A DNA stretch of 64,000 nt from Bacteroides sp. (GTDB taxonomy: Bacteria > Bacteroidota > Bacteroidia > Bacteroidales > Bacteroidaceae), in contig NZ_JAQVBV010000003.1 of the NCBI RefSeq assembly GCF_028690125.1, positions 186,001-250,000 on the forward strand. The letters are read 5' to 3'. Under the pieces are notes generated by a model. It did no database searches. It worked only from the letters and a program-made list of their open reading frames with translations, and had not been told where the DNA came from. This document shows positions 35,707-45,108 of the stretch, in pieces. The translations under genes were made by a program, and so were the position numbers. Position 1 is the stretch's first letter. Every line of letters begins with the position of its first letter.

Positions 35707-38208
35707 ATGAAGAAAATCCTTCCTGATTTAATTGCCATTCTGGCTTTCGTCATTCTTTCTTTTGCTTACTTTTTCCCTGCGGATATTGAAGGACGTATTC
35801 TTTTTCAAAATGATTCAGTTGCCGGAGTAGGTGGTGGCCAAGAAGCTACAGAGTATCTGGAACGTACCGGAGAACGTACTCGTTGGACAAACTCTCTTTT
35901 TGGAGGTATGCCTACCTATCAGATGTCTCCTAGCTATGATTCAACCAAACCATTGAAATGGGTGGAAGCTGTCTATCATTTGTATCTCCCGCCTTATGTA
36001 GTACTGACTTTTATCATGATGATTGGTTTCTATATCTTGCTGAGAGCGTTTGGAATATCAGTTTGGCTGTCGGCTTTGGGAGGTGTCATATGGGCTTTCT
36101 CTTCCTATTTCTTCATATTGATATCAGCAGGGCATATTTGGAAATTTATAACGTTGGCATATATTCCACCTACGATTGCTGGTGTTGTGCTGGCGTATCG
36201 TAAGAAGTATTTGCTGGGAGGAATCGTTACCGCTTTGTTTATAGCTCTTCAGATTCAGTCGAACCATATACAGATGAGTTACTATTTTATGTTTGTCATC
36301 TTATTCATGGCAGGGGCATATTTTGAAGATGCGTATAAAAAGAAAGAATTACCTCATTTTTTTAAAGCTAGTGCCGTTTTGTTATTGGCAGCAGTGATAG
36401 GAGTCTGTGCAAATCTATCCAATCTTTACCATACTTATGAGTATAGTAAAGAAACAATGCGTGGTAAAAGTGAATTGAAACACGAGGGTGCTGCTGCGGA
36501 GAATCAGACCGGTAGTGGACTGGACCGTGATTATATTACGCGATGGAGCTACGGTATTGATGAAACACTGACATTGCTCGTTCCCAATGTAAAGGGAGGA
36601 GCTTCTGTTCCTCTGTCGAGAAGTGAGACGGCAATGAAAAAGGCAAATCCAACCTATAGTAGTCTTTATTCTCAATTAACGCAATATTTTGGTGACCAGC
36701 CAATGACCTCCGGTCCGGTTTATGTGGGAGCTTTTGTGATGTTTCTTTTTATTCTGGGCTGTTTCATTGTAAAAGGACCCTTGAAGTGGGCTTTGCTGGG
36801 TGCAACTATTTTTTCCATTCTACTTTCGTGGGGAAGGAATTTTATGGGGCTGACGGACTTTTTTATAGATTATATGCCGATGTACAATAAGTTCCGTGCA
36901 GTTTCTTCTATTCTGGTGATTGCTGAATTTACGATTCCGTTATTAGCTATTTTTGCTTTGAAGGAGGTGCTGGTAAAACCGGATATATTGAAATTGAAAG
37001 AAAACCGTACGGGGATGATTATCAGCTTGGTATTGACAGCAGGTGTTGCCTTTATCTTGGCAGTAGCACCCGGGATTTTCTTTTCAAATTATATTCCGGC
37101 TCAGGAGATGGCTGCTTTGCAACAAGGCATTCCCGGAGAACAACTGAGCCCGATTCTGGCAAATATAAAAGAAATGCGTGAAGCATTATTGACTTCGGAC
37201 GCATGGCGGAGTTTCTTCATCATTGTGATAGGATGTGCGTTGTTATTCCTTTATGTGCAAGAAAAGTTAAAAGCTTCTTTGACGGTGGCAGGTATTGCTA
37301 TTCTTTGTCTGGTGGATATGTGGGGTGTTAATAAGCGCTATTTGTTTGACGAGGAGTTTATTCCGAAGTCTCAGCAGACAGATGTTTTTCGCAAGAGTCA
37401 GGCAGATGAAATCATTCTTCAGGATACTACATTGAATTACCGTGTGTTGAATTTTGCAACCGATACATTTAATGAAAATAATACTTCTTATTGGCATAAG
37501 AATGTAGGTGGTTATCATGCTGCGAAGTTGCGCCGTTATCAGGAGATGATAGAGCATCACATCTCACCGGAAATGCGTGAAACTTATCAGGAAGTGGCTA
37601 CTGCTAATGGAGCAATGGATAGTGTGGATGCTTCAAAGTTCCGTGTATTGAATATGCTGAATACGAAATATTTTATCTTTCCCGCCGGAAAACAAGGGCA
37701 GACGATTCCTGTCATGAATCCTTATGCTTATGGCAATGGGTGGTTTGTAGATAAAGTTCAGTATGTTGATAATGCTAATGAAGAGATTAATGCACTGGGT
37801 CATATTCTTCCGACTGAGACTGCTGTGGTCGATGCAAAATTCAAGGAAGTGCTGAAAGGAGTAACCGAAGGTTATAAAGATTCTCTGTCTACTGTTAGGA
37901 TGATAAGTTATGAACCGAATCGTTTGGTTTATGAAACTTCTTCTGCTAAAGATGGAGTGGTTGTCTTTTCTGAAATCTACTATCCGGGTTGGCAAGCAAC
38001 TATTGACGGACAACCAATAGATATAGCACGCGCTGATTATATTCTGCGTGCAATGAATGTTCCTGCCGGTAAACATATGATAGAAATGTGGTTCGATCCG
38101 CAGAGTCTGCACGTAACAGAAAATATAGCTTATGCTGCAATGGCTTTGCTGTTGATTGGTGTGATGCTGTTTGTATGGTTAAAGAGGAAACAATGCATTA
38201 AAAAGTAA
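35707..38208 (+). CDS. YfhO-family multispanning membrane protein
   Basis: 833 residues from the ATG at 35707 (MKKILPDLIAILAF); an earlier in-frame ATG would lie inside the ahcY terminator hairpin. About 12 membrane helices occupy residues ~7-530 and a final one ~810-827, with a large extracytoplasmic C-terminal domain between. The FFPADIEGRILFQNDS loop and NTKYFIFPAGKQGQ / YYPGWQATIDGQP segments are typical of the YfhO family, proposed to act in glycosylation of cell-envelope polymers (GT-C-like fold). The precise substrate in Bacteroides is unknown. Confidence 0.8.
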   Translation: MKKILPDLIAILAFVILSFAYFFPADIEGRILFQNDSVAGVGGGQEATEYLERTGERTRWTNSLFGGMPTYQMSPSYDSTKPLKWVEAVYHLYLPPYVVLTFIMMIGFYILLRAFGISVWLSALGGVIWAFSSYFFILISAGHIWKFITLAYIPPTIAGVVLAYRKKYLLGGIVTALFIALQIQSNHIQMSYYFMFVILFMAGAYFEDAYKKKELPHFFKASAVLLLAAVIGVCANLSNLYHTYEYSKETMRGKSELKHEGAAAENQTGSGLDRDYITRWSYGIDETLTLLVPNVKGGASVPLSRSETAMKKANPTYSSLYSQLTQYFGDQPMTSGPVYVGAFVMFLFILGCFIVKGPLKWALLGATIFSILLSWGRNFMGLTDFFIDYMPMYNKFRAVSSILVIAEFTIPLLAIFALKEVLVKPDILKLKENRTGMIISLVLTAGVAFILAVAPGIFFSNYIPAQEMAALQQGIPGEQLSPILANIKEMREALLTSDAWRSFFIIVIGCALLFLYVQEKLKASLTVAGIAILCLVDMWGVNKRYLFDEEFIPKSQQTDVFRKSQADEIILQDTTLNYRVLNFATDTFNENNTSYWHKNVGGYHAAKLRRYQEMIEHHISPEMRETYQEVATANGAMDSVDASKFRVLNMLNTKYFIFPAGKQGQTIPVMNPYAYGNGWFVDKVQYVDNANEEINALGHILPTETAVVDAKFKEVLKGVTEGYKDSLSTVRMISYEPNRLVYETSSAKDGVVVFSEIYYPGWQATIDGQPIDIARADYILRAMNVPAGKHMIEMWFDPQSLHVTENIAYAAMALLLIGVMLFVWLKRKQCIKK

Positions 38209-38256
38209 TTCACGAAGTAATGCAATTGTAATTAATTGATGATGTGCAAGAGTCTT

Positions 38257-38332
38257 TGTCATTCGGAACGTAGTGAAGAATCTCTTTTTTGATACATTCA
38301 AGAACAGATTCTTCGACAAACTCAGGATGACA
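38257..38332. repeat. Intergenic inverted repeat, family A copy 1
   Basis: Imperfect 27-bp arms 38257-38283 and 38306-38332 (TGTCATTCGGAACG... and the inverse ending GGATGACA) with GAAGAATCT at their inner ends. The same element type occurs at 50120-50199, so it is a dispersed repeat, possibly REP- or MITE-like. Confidence 0.65.
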
Positions 38333-38393
38333 AACCAAAATGATAGCATATAATTCTTTTGGGACATCCCCAATAGATTAAAATAGAAAAGAA

Positions 38394-38427
38394 AGCGGCT
38401 CCCTTCCTCACGAAGAGAGCCGTTTTT
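38394..38427. terminator. Bidirectional terminator between converging genes
   Basis: GCGGCTC (38395-38401) pairs with GAGCCG (38417-38422), extended by an imperfect inner stem, followed by TTTTT on the plus strand and by T-rich sequence on the minus strand. Confidence 0.7.
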
Positions 38428-38485
38428 ATTCACTAAAAAATCATGAAAAACAAACACTGTTTTCTACTTATCTATAGAGTGTGAA

Positions 38486-39079
38486 TTATATGTTATTTTG
38501 ATTTTGTTCTCTTCTTAAATGATTATCATTTGACTTTCTCATTTGAGTAGCTTTGGCGCGACCTGCTTCTTGCTCAGCTTTCCATTTTTCGTATTGTAAT
38601 TTAGTCAAAATCTTTTTTATTTTTTTCTCTTTGGCTTCGGCTTCTTTCTTTAAAGTTTCAGCCAAATCATTGTCTAATTGCATACGTGGTCTTTCTGCCC
38701 CCATTCTGTTGGAGAATCCGCCTTCTTTCATCATAAGAGGTTCACCTTCACCCATTGGCGGACGCCCTTTTCCCCTGCCAAAACTATTTCTTGTGAAGGA
38801 ATCTTGATTACTTGCGTTTTGCATTATATTGAATCGTTTCTTCTCCTCTTTCAAATTTATTTTGTAAATCTTGTTGTATTGCTTTTCGGTTAGCTGCAAT
38901 GATCTTTGCATCTGTTCTGTTATTCGTGTCGCAATCTTTTCCGGATTAGGAACCTCACGAGGAAGGCGTTTCTTCTGCTGTTGCTTTTCTTGAGACTCCG
39001 GTACTTCTTGTGCTATAACAAGATTGGTAAAAGTCAGTAAGCATAGTATAGCTCCAACAAGTTTCATTCTATTTTTCAT
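38486..39079 (-). CDS. Secreted Spy/DUF4890-like periplasmic protein
   Basis: 197 residues with a signal peptide (cleavage near VIAQE, residue ~23). The mature part is charged and Gln/Lys/Arg rich, with an LTEKQ motif at ~62 (the LTxxQ motif of Spy/CpxP proteins) and a second helical repeat (LTKLQYEKWKAEQE, ~160). Middle residues ~90-130 are Gly/Met/Pro rich and probably disordered. Spy-like proteins are ATP-independent periplasmic chaperones, so an envelope-stress or metal-related role is plausible but unproven. Confidence 0.7.
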   Translation of the reverse strand: MKNRMKLVGAILCLLTFTNLVIAQEVPESQEKQQQKKRLPREVPNPEKIATRITEQMQRSLQLTEKQYNKIYKINLKEEKKRFNIMQNASNQDSFTRNSFGRGKGRPPMGEGEPLMMKEGGFSNRMGAERPRMQLDNDLAETLKKEAEAKEKKIKKILTKLQYEKWKAEQEAGRAKATQMRKSNDNHLRREQNQNNI

Positions 39080-39111
39080 ATCTGTTGTCCTTTTAATTGA
39101 TTTTATTGATT

Positions 39112-39119
39112 CAAAGTTA
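39112..39119 (-). promoter_or_regulatory. -7 promoter box of the Spy-like gene
   Basis: Minus-strand TAACTTTG, 32 bp upstream of the ATG. Confidence 0.45.
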
Positions 39120-39432
39120 AGTATATGTAGGAACTGAGAAAAATAAAATCGACCAGAAACGGTGTTTTGTCTATCAAGGGTTACAGAAATGATTCGTTTG
39201 GATCTCTTTATCAGTTATTTTATTAAACTTGATTTGCAGTGTAGTCAATATGGGCTTTGCCTTTAAAATAATTTTGATAAAGATTCCGGGAATTTCTAAT
39301 GGCTTTATTTTTTTCCCAATACTTCTCAAATAGTAGATACTAAATAGAAGCATTGGGAAGGGAATATAACTTTCTATTAATATTATATCTTTATTTTACT
39401 CTGAACCATAAGGTACCAGTTTTGACAGGAAA

Positions 39433-40086
39433 TTATTCTTTCTCTCCGTATGCCAGGTCACCTGCATCTCCCAGCCCAGGTACTATATAAGAATGATCGT
39501 TGATTTCCGGGTCGATAGCTGCACACCAGATCGTTGTCTTATCTTGAGGGAATACATTTTTTATATGCTCAATGGCCTGTTGGCTAGCAATAATGGAAGC
39601 TATGTGGATTTCAGAAGGATGTCCTTTAGTCAGCATCGCCTGATAACTTAATTCCATGCTACTGCCGGTGGCTAACATCGGGTCAGTGATTATTAATGTT
39701 TTTTCATCAATACGGGGCGAAGCTATATATTCAATGTGTATATCAAATTTCAGCTTATCTTTGTATTTTCTATATGCAGAAACGAAAGCATTTTCAGCTT
39801 GGTCGAAGTAACTTAAAAAGCCCTGGTGAAAGGGTAATCCGGCACGAAGAATGGTACTGATTACTAATTTATTATCCGGAGTGCTGACCGGAGCAATTCC
39901 CAGTGGTGTCTGGATATTCTTTACCGAATATTGCAGTTCCTTGCTTATTTCATACGCCATAATTTCCCCAATTCGTTCGATGTTGCGGCGAAAGCGTAGT
40001 CGGTCATTCTGAACTTCTACATTTCTGATTTCAGATACGTATTGGTTTAAAATAGAATTTTCTTGGCTAAAATCAATTACTTTCAT
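39433..40086 (-). CDS. upp: Uracil phosphoribosyltransferase
   Basis: Converts uracil and PRPP to UMP (pyrimidine salvage). 217 residues with the PRPP-binding loop ITDPMLATGSSMELS (~130-145) and the uracil-binding C-terminal segment VPGLGDAGDLAYG, both diagnostic. Monocistronic, minus strand, divergent from pckA across 283 bp; no perfect -7 box is visible (best is minus-strand TTACTTTG at about 40144-40151). Confidence 0.95.
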   Translation of the reverse strand: MKVIDFSQENSILNQYVSEIRNVEVQNDRLRFRRNIERIGEIMAYEISKELQYSVKNIQTPLGIAPVSTPDNKLVISTILRAGLPFHQGFLSYFDQAENAFVSAYRKYKDKLKFDIHIEYIASPRIDEKTLIITDPMLATGSSMELSYQAMLTKGHPSEIHIASIIASQQAIEHIKNVFPQDKTTIWCAAIDPEINDHSYIVPGLGDAGDLAYGEKE

Positions 40087-40266
40087 ACTATAATTTAATC
40101 ATTATTTAATCTCATTTTCATCGAGTTGATATCATACTGACTTGCAAAGTAAATGATAATCTTTCAAATTGCAATATTCAGTTTGCAGATATTGTTAGGA
40201 ATTTATAAAAGAGATTCGATTAGGGAAAAATTTCTCTAATAGCTTCTTCCTTTTCAAAGAAAGTAT

Positions 40267-40274
40267 TACTTTTG
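40267..40274 (+). promoter_or_regulatory. -7 promoter box of pckA
   Basis: TACTTTTG matches TAnnTTTG, 95 bp upstream of the pckA ATG. The leader of about 88 nt contains a short GGAGT/ACTCC hairpin at 40291-40307. Confidence 0.5.
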
Positions 40275-40369
40275 TACCCGGATTTACAAGGGAGTACCCA
40301 AAACTCCTCCATGTTAAGGTAAAAGAGATAATAAAACGAAATACCAATTTTTAATTAATTCAAAAGAAA

Positions 40370-41977
40370 ATGGCAAATTTAGATTTAAGCAAGTACGGTA
40401 TCACAGGTGTGACTGAGATTGTGCACAATCCGTCTTATGACGTTTTGTTCGCTGAAGAAACAAAACCGAGTCTGGAAGGTTTTGAAAAAGGCCAGGTAAC
40501 TAACATGGGCGCTGTAAACGTAATGACTGGCGTTTATACAGGACGTTCTCCTAAAGATAAATTCTTCGTAAAAGACGAAACCAGCGAAAATACAGTATGG
40601 TGGACTTCTGAAGAATACAAAAACGACAATAAACCGGTTGATGCAAAATGCTGGAAAGCTGTTAAAGAATTGGCAACTAAAGAACTTTCTAACAAGAGAT
40701 TGTTCGTTGTTGATGCTTTCTGTGGCGCTAACGAAAATTCTCGTCTGAAACTGCGCTTCATCATGGAAGTTGCTTGGCAGGCTCATTTCGTAACAAATAT
40801 GTTCATCCGTCCGACAGCTGAAGAATTGGCTAACTTTGGTGAACCTGATTTCGTTATCATGAACGCTTCTAAGGCTAAAGTTGAAAACTACAAAGAACTG
40901 GGCTTGAACTCAGAAACTGCAGTTGTATTCAACTTGAGTGAAAAGATTCAGGTTATCCTGAATACTTGGTATGGTGGTGAAATGAAGAAAGGTATGTTCT
41001 CTTACATGAACTATTTGTTGCCTTTGCAAGGTATGGCTTCTATGCACTGCTCTGCTAACACAGACAAAGAAGGTAATAGCTCTGCTATTTTCTTTGGTTT
41101 GTCCGGTACAGGTAAGACTACTTTGTCTACTGACCCGAAACGTCTGTTGATCGGTGATGATGAACACGGATGGGATGACGAAGGTGTATTCAACTTCGAA
41201 GGTGGTTGCTACGCTAAAGTTATCAACTTGGATAAAGAAAGCGAACCGGACATCTGGAATGCTATCAAACGCGACGCTTTGTTGGAAAACTGTACTGTTA
41301 ATGCTGAAGGTGAAATCAACTTCGCTGACAAATCAGTAACAGAGAATACTCGTGTTTCTTATCCTATCTACCACATCGAAAACATCGTTAAACCGGTGTC
41401 TAAAGGTCCTCATGCTAAACAAGTTATCTTCTTGTCAGCTGACGCATTCGGTGTATTGCCTCCGGTATCTATCCTGAACGCAGAACAAACTAAATATTAC
41501 TTCTTGTCTGGATTTACAGCTAAATTGGCTGGTACAGAACGTGGTATTACTGAACCGACTCCGACATTCTCTGCTTGTTTCGGTGCTGCTTTCTTGTCAC
41601 TGCACCCAACTAAATATGGTGAAGAACTGGTGAAGAAGATGGAAAAGACTGGTGCTAAGGCTTACTTGGTAAACACTGGTTGGAATGGTTCCGGCAAACG
41701 TATCTCTATCAAAGATACTCGTGGTATTATCGACGCTATCCTTGATGGTTCTATCGACAAAGCTCCGACTAAGGTTATTCCTTTCTTTGACTTCGTTGTT
41801 CCTACAGAACTTCCGGGTGTTGATCCGAAGATCCTTGACCCACGTGACACTTACGAATGTGCTTGTCAATGGGAAGAAAAAGCAAAAGATTTGGCTGGAC
41901 GTTTCCAAAAGAACTTCGCTAAGTTTACAGGTAACGAAGCTGGTAAAGCTTTGGTTGCTGCTGGTCCGAAACTCTAA
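40370..41977 (+). CDS. pckA: Phosphoenolpyruvate carboxykinase (ATP)
   Basis: Interconverts oxaloacetate + ATP and PEP + CO2 + ADP; in Bacteroides it mainly runs toward oxaloacetate, feeding succinate fermentation. 535 residues with kinase-1a loop [11 protein letters not shown], kinase-2 region LIGDDEHGW, the PYIYP-like substrate region (GRSPKDKF) and [15 protein letters not shown]. Codon use is strongly biased (repeated ggt, aaa, gct, aac), more than its neighbours, consistent with very high expression. A strong terminator follows. Confidence 0.97.
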   Translation: MANLDLSKYGITGVTEIVHNPSYDVLFAEETKPSLEGFEKGQVTNMGAVNVMTGVYTGRSPKDKFFVKDETSENTVWWTSEEYKNDNKPVDAKCWKAVKELATKELSNKRLFVVDAFCGANENSRLKLRFIMEVAWQAHFVTNMFIRPTAEELANFGEPDFVIMNASKAKVENYKELGLNSETAVVFNLSEKIQVILNTWYGGEMKKGMFSYMNYLLPLQGMASMHCSANTDKEGNSSAIFFGLSGTGKTTLSTDPKRLLIGDDEHGWDDEGVFNFEGGCYAKVINLDKESEPDIWNAIKRDALLENCTVNAEGEINFADKSVTENTRVSYPIYHIENIVKPVSKGPHAKQVIFLSADAFGVLPPVSILNAEQTKYYFLSGFTAKLAGTERGITEPTPTFSACFGAAFLSLHPTKYGEELVKKMEKTGAKAYLVNTGWNGSGKRISIKDTRGIIDAILDGSIDKAPTKVIPFFDFVVPTELPGVDPKILDPRDTYECACQWEEKAKDLAGRFQKNFAKFTGNEAGKALVAAGPKL

Positions 41978-42000
41978 TTTATTAGATTCAGATATTCAAA

Positions 42001-42031
42001 AGGCGGTTCCTATAAGGGACCGCCTTTTTCT
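42001..42031 (+). terminator. Terminator of pckA
   Basis: AGGCGGTTCC (42001-42010) pairs with GGGACCGCCT (42016-42025, one wobble), followed by TTTTT. Confidence 0.9.
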
Positions 42032-42090
42032 GTATTTATCTTTCATTTCTATAAGATAAACCTCTACAAACAAGGAATGAAAGTAATAAC

Positions 42091-42121
42091 TTGTAAATAT
42101 GTCAGTTATATTGTATCTTTG
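42091..42121 (+). promoter_or_regulatory. Promoter of the GH110 gene
   Basis: TTG at 42091-42093 and TATCTTTG at 42114-42121 with 20 bp between, 32 bp before the ATG. Confidence 0.6.
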
Positions 42122-42153
42122 TGTAGATATGATATGAATCAAACTACTGAGAT

Positions 42154-43944
42154 ATGAGAAAATTACAATCATTTCTTTGCTGCTTTATTCTTTTGTCGGT
42201 GGGGCTGTGTACAAATGCAGAAGAACGTGTATATGCTGTGTCTGAATTTGGACTGCAAGCTAACAGTAAAAAAAATGTCGGTCCTGCTCTCCGGAAGGTG
42301 ATTGCTAAAATAAGGAGAGAGTACGAAGCAGGTGATAAAATAGTCTTGAGATTCTCTGCCGGAAGATATGACTTTTATGAAGCCGGTGCTGATGAATGCG
42401 AATACTATATATCTAATCATGATCAGAGTAATCCCAAAAAGGTAGGAATGGCTTTGGAAGATTTATCCAATTTTACATTGGACGGACAAGGTGCTGAATT
42501 TGTTTTTCACGGAAGAATGATTCCATTGTCTCTATTGCGTTCTAGCAATTGTACGTTGAAAGATTTTAGTATTGACTTTGAAAATCCGCATATCGCACAG
42601 GTAGAAATTATTGAGAACTCTCCGGATAATGGAATTACCTTTAAACCGGCTTCATGGGTGAAATATCGGATTAATAAAGATTCTGTGTTTGAAAATTATG
42701 GTGACGGATGGCAAATGCAACCTGGTAGTGGCATTGCCTTTGAGAAGAAAACGAAACGGCTGGTATATAATACCAGTGATTTGAATTGCCCGACTAAAGG
42801 TGTCAGAGAAACGTCTAGTGGTAGTCTGAATGCTCCTCAATGGAAAGATAAACGTCTGATTCCGGGGACAGTGGTTGCAATGCGAACCGGAGAACGTCCT
42901 ACACCCGGTATTTTTCTATCTCATAATAAGAATGTTACTTTACAGAAGGTGAAAATACATTATGCCGAAGGCATGGGAGTATTGGCACAGCTTTGTGAGA
43001 ATATTACTTTAGATGGATTCGATGTTTGCCTGAAAGGGGAACAAGATCCGCGCTATTTTACTACACAAGCAGATGCTACACATTTTTCCGGTTGTAAGGG
43101 AGTGATTGTTTCAAAAAATGGGCTTTATGAAGGAATGATGGATGATGCAATCAATGTGCATGGTACTTACCTGAAGGTTGTTAAGCGGCAGGATGATTAC
43201 ACATTGGTGGGACGTTATATGCATAATCAAGCTTGGGGATTCGATTGGGGATTTCCGGGTGACAGTGTGCAGTTTATCCGTTCGGAAACTATGGAAATAA
43301 CGGGTGAAGCAAATCATATTGTTTCTATTCGTCCTTATGATAAAGAAAGGGTACAGGGTGCCTGTGAGTTTTCTATCACTTTTCAGAAACCTGTTGATCC
43401 GGTGATTGATGAAAAGGAAGGCTTTGGTATTGAAAATCTGACATGGACACCTGAAGTTGTATTTACCAATAATGTGATTCGTAATAATCGTGCTCGCGGA
43501 AGTCTATTTAGTACTCCACGGAGTACAATCGTAGAAAATAATCTTTTTGATCATACTTCAGGAACTGCGATTCTTTTCTGCGGGGATTGTAATGGATGGT
43601 TTGAGACAGGAGCTTGCCATAATGTGCTAATCCGTGGGAACCGCTTTGTGAATGCTCTCACTAATATGTTTCAATTTACAAATGCTGTTATTTCTATTTA
43701 TCCGGTAATTCCTAATCTGAAAGATCAACAGAGATATTTTCACGGAGGAAAAGAAGGAGGGATTATTATTGAAAATAATGAATTTGAAACCTTTGATGCA
43801 CCGATATTGTATGCCAAATCAGTAGATGGCTTGATTTTTCGCAATAATATAATAAAGAAGAATTTTGATTATAAGCCATTTCATTGGAATCAGAGCCGTT
43901 TCTTGCTGGAGCGGGTGACCAATGTGAAGATTTTGGAGGATTGA
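42154..43944 (+). CDS. GH110 alpha-1,3-galactosidase (exported)
   Basis: Exo-alpha-1,3-galactosidase of the right-handed parallel beta-helix GH110 family, which removes terminal alpha-1,3-Gal as in blood-group B and linear B antigens. 596 residues with a signal peptide (to about residue 22, CTNAEE). The family hallmarks TTQADATHFSGCKG and GMMDDAINVHGTYLK are clear; the carboxylate pair Asp330-Asp331 fits the acidic residues implicated in this family. Repeating N-x-I/V-R-N-N segments mark beta-helix rungs. No SusCD pair is adjacent, so it is an orphan glycosidase that probably works on host mucin glycans with enzymes elsewhere. Confidence 0.9.
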   Translation: MRKLQSFLCCFILLSVGLCTNAEERVYAVSEFGLQANSKKNVGPALRKVIAKIRREYEAGDKIVLRFSAGRYDFYEAGADECEYYISNHDQSNPKKVGMALEDLSNFTLDGQGAEFVFHGRMIPLSLLRSSNCTLKDFSIDFENPHIAQVEIIENSPDNGITFKPASWVKYRINKDSVFENYGDGWQMQPGSGIAFEKKTKRLVYNTSDLNCPTKGVRETSSGSLNAPQWKDKRLIPGTVVAMRTGERPTPGIFLSHNKNVTLQKVKIHYAEGMGVLAQLCENITLDGFDVCLKGEQDPRYFTTQADATHFSGCKGVIVSKNGLYEGMMDDAINVHGTYLKVVKRQDDYTLVGRYMHNQAWGFDWGFPGDSVQFIRSETMEITGEANHIVSIRPYDKERVQGACEFSITFQKPVDPVIDEKEGFGIENLTWTPEVVFTNNVIRNNRARGSLFSTPRSTIVENNLFDHTSGTAILFCGDCNGWFETGACHNVLIRGNRFVNALTNMFQFTNAVISIYPVIPNLKDQQRYFHGGKEGGIIIENNEFETFDAPILYAKSVDGLIFRNNIIKKNFDYKPFHWNQSRFLLERVTNVKILED

Positions 43945-43987
43945 TAACAGATAACAACATAAATATTGATAGAACTTTGACTAGAAC

Positions 43988-44545
43988 ATGATTGTTGATT
44001 ACTTGAAACTTTTTTTTACGTTTGCTAAAATAGGAATGTTTACCATTGGAGGTGGATATGCCATGATTCCGTTAATAGAACGGGAAATAGTAAACAAACG
44101 TTGGATGAGTAAGGAGGAATTTATGGAAATGTTTGCTCTGACTCAATCCTTACCCGGGGTTTTTGCTGTAAATATATCTATTTTTGTTGGGTATAAACTT
44201 TATAAAGTAGGGGGAAGCCTTGTTTGTGCGCTGGCTACCATTTTGCCTTCTTTTGTTATTATGATGCTGATTGCCATGTTTTTTTCACGGTTTCAGGACA
44301 ATGAGATTATGATTCGTATTTTTAATGGCATACGTCCGGCGGTAGTAGCGTTGATTTTATTCCCTTGTATTTCTGCAGTTAGAGCTTTGAAACTGAAATA
44401 TGTGCAATTACTTGCTCCGGCTATAGCGACAGTATTGATCTGGCAGTTTGGTTTGTCACCTGTTTATATTGTGTTGGCGGGGATTGTGGGTGGAATGGTA
44501 TATACATTGTGGTTGAAGCAAAAACTTATAGATAAACAGGTATGA
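43988..44545 (+). CDS. Chromate transporter family protein, N-half (short CHR)
   Basis: 185 residues, about 5-6 membrane helices, with the CHR signature FTIGGGYAMIPLI near the N-terminus and TQSLPGVFAVNISIFVGYKL. It is the first of two short CHR-family genes that overlap by 4 bp (ATGA), so the two half-size proteins should pair as a heterodimer. Chromate efflux is the named family activity; a physiological anion is also possible. Confidence 0.88.
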   Translation: MIVDYLKLFFTFAKIGMFTIGGGYAMIPLIEREIVNKRWMSKEEFMEMFALTQSLPGVFAVNISIFVGYKLYKVGGSLVCALATILPSFVIMMLIAMFFSRFQDNEIMIRIFNGIRPAVVALILFPCISAVRALKLKYVQLLAPAIATVLIWQFGLSPVYIVLAGIVGGMVYTLWLKQKLIDKQV

Positions 44546-45066
44546 TATATTTGCAATTGCTTTGGGTATATCTAAAGATCGGAACTTTTGGCTTTGGAGG
44601 TGGTTATGCAATGCTTTCATTGATACAACATGAGATTGTAGATCGTCATCATTGGCTGACTTCTCAACAGTTTACTGATGTAGTGGCAATTTCTCAAATG
44701 ACTCCGGGACCAATTGGGATTAACAGTGCGACCTATGTAGGATATGCCGTGACACAGAGTGTTTGGGGAGCTGTTCTGGCTACTGTTGCGGTTTGTTTGC
44801 CTTCATTCTTTTTAGTATTGCTCATTTCTTATTTTTTTGTGAAATGCAGGGATAATAAATATATTAAAGCTGCTATGTCGGGATTGCTCCCCATGTCCGT
44901 TGCTTTGATTGCATCCGCTTCATTGTTGATGATGAATAAAGAGAATTTTATCGATTATAAAAGTATTGGTATTTTTGCCACAGCTTTTGTGGTAACGTGG
45001 AAATGGAACCTTCATCCTATTTTATTGATTTGTTTAGCGGGGGGGATGGGATTGATTTTGTATTAA
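44542..45066 (+). CDS. Chromate transporter family protein, C-half (short CHR)
   Basis: 174 residues with FGFGGGYAMLSLIQHEIV and SQMTPGPIGINSATYVGY, the second-domain version of the CHR motif. It is coupled to the first half by the ATGA overlap. The two are the usual split (short-chain) form of ChrA. Confidence 0.88.
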   Translation: MIYLQLLWVYLKIGTFGFGGGYAMLSLIQHEIVDRHHWLTSQQFTDVVAISQMTPGPIGINSATYVGYAVTQSVWGAVLATVAVCLPSFFLVLLISYFFVKCRDNKYIKAAMSGLLPMSVALIASASLLMMNKENFIDYKSIGIFATAFVVTWKWNLHPILLICLAGGMGLILY

Positions 45067-45108
45067 GGCTTGGGAATTCGTAATTTTCGTACTATAATAT
45101 AATTGCAT

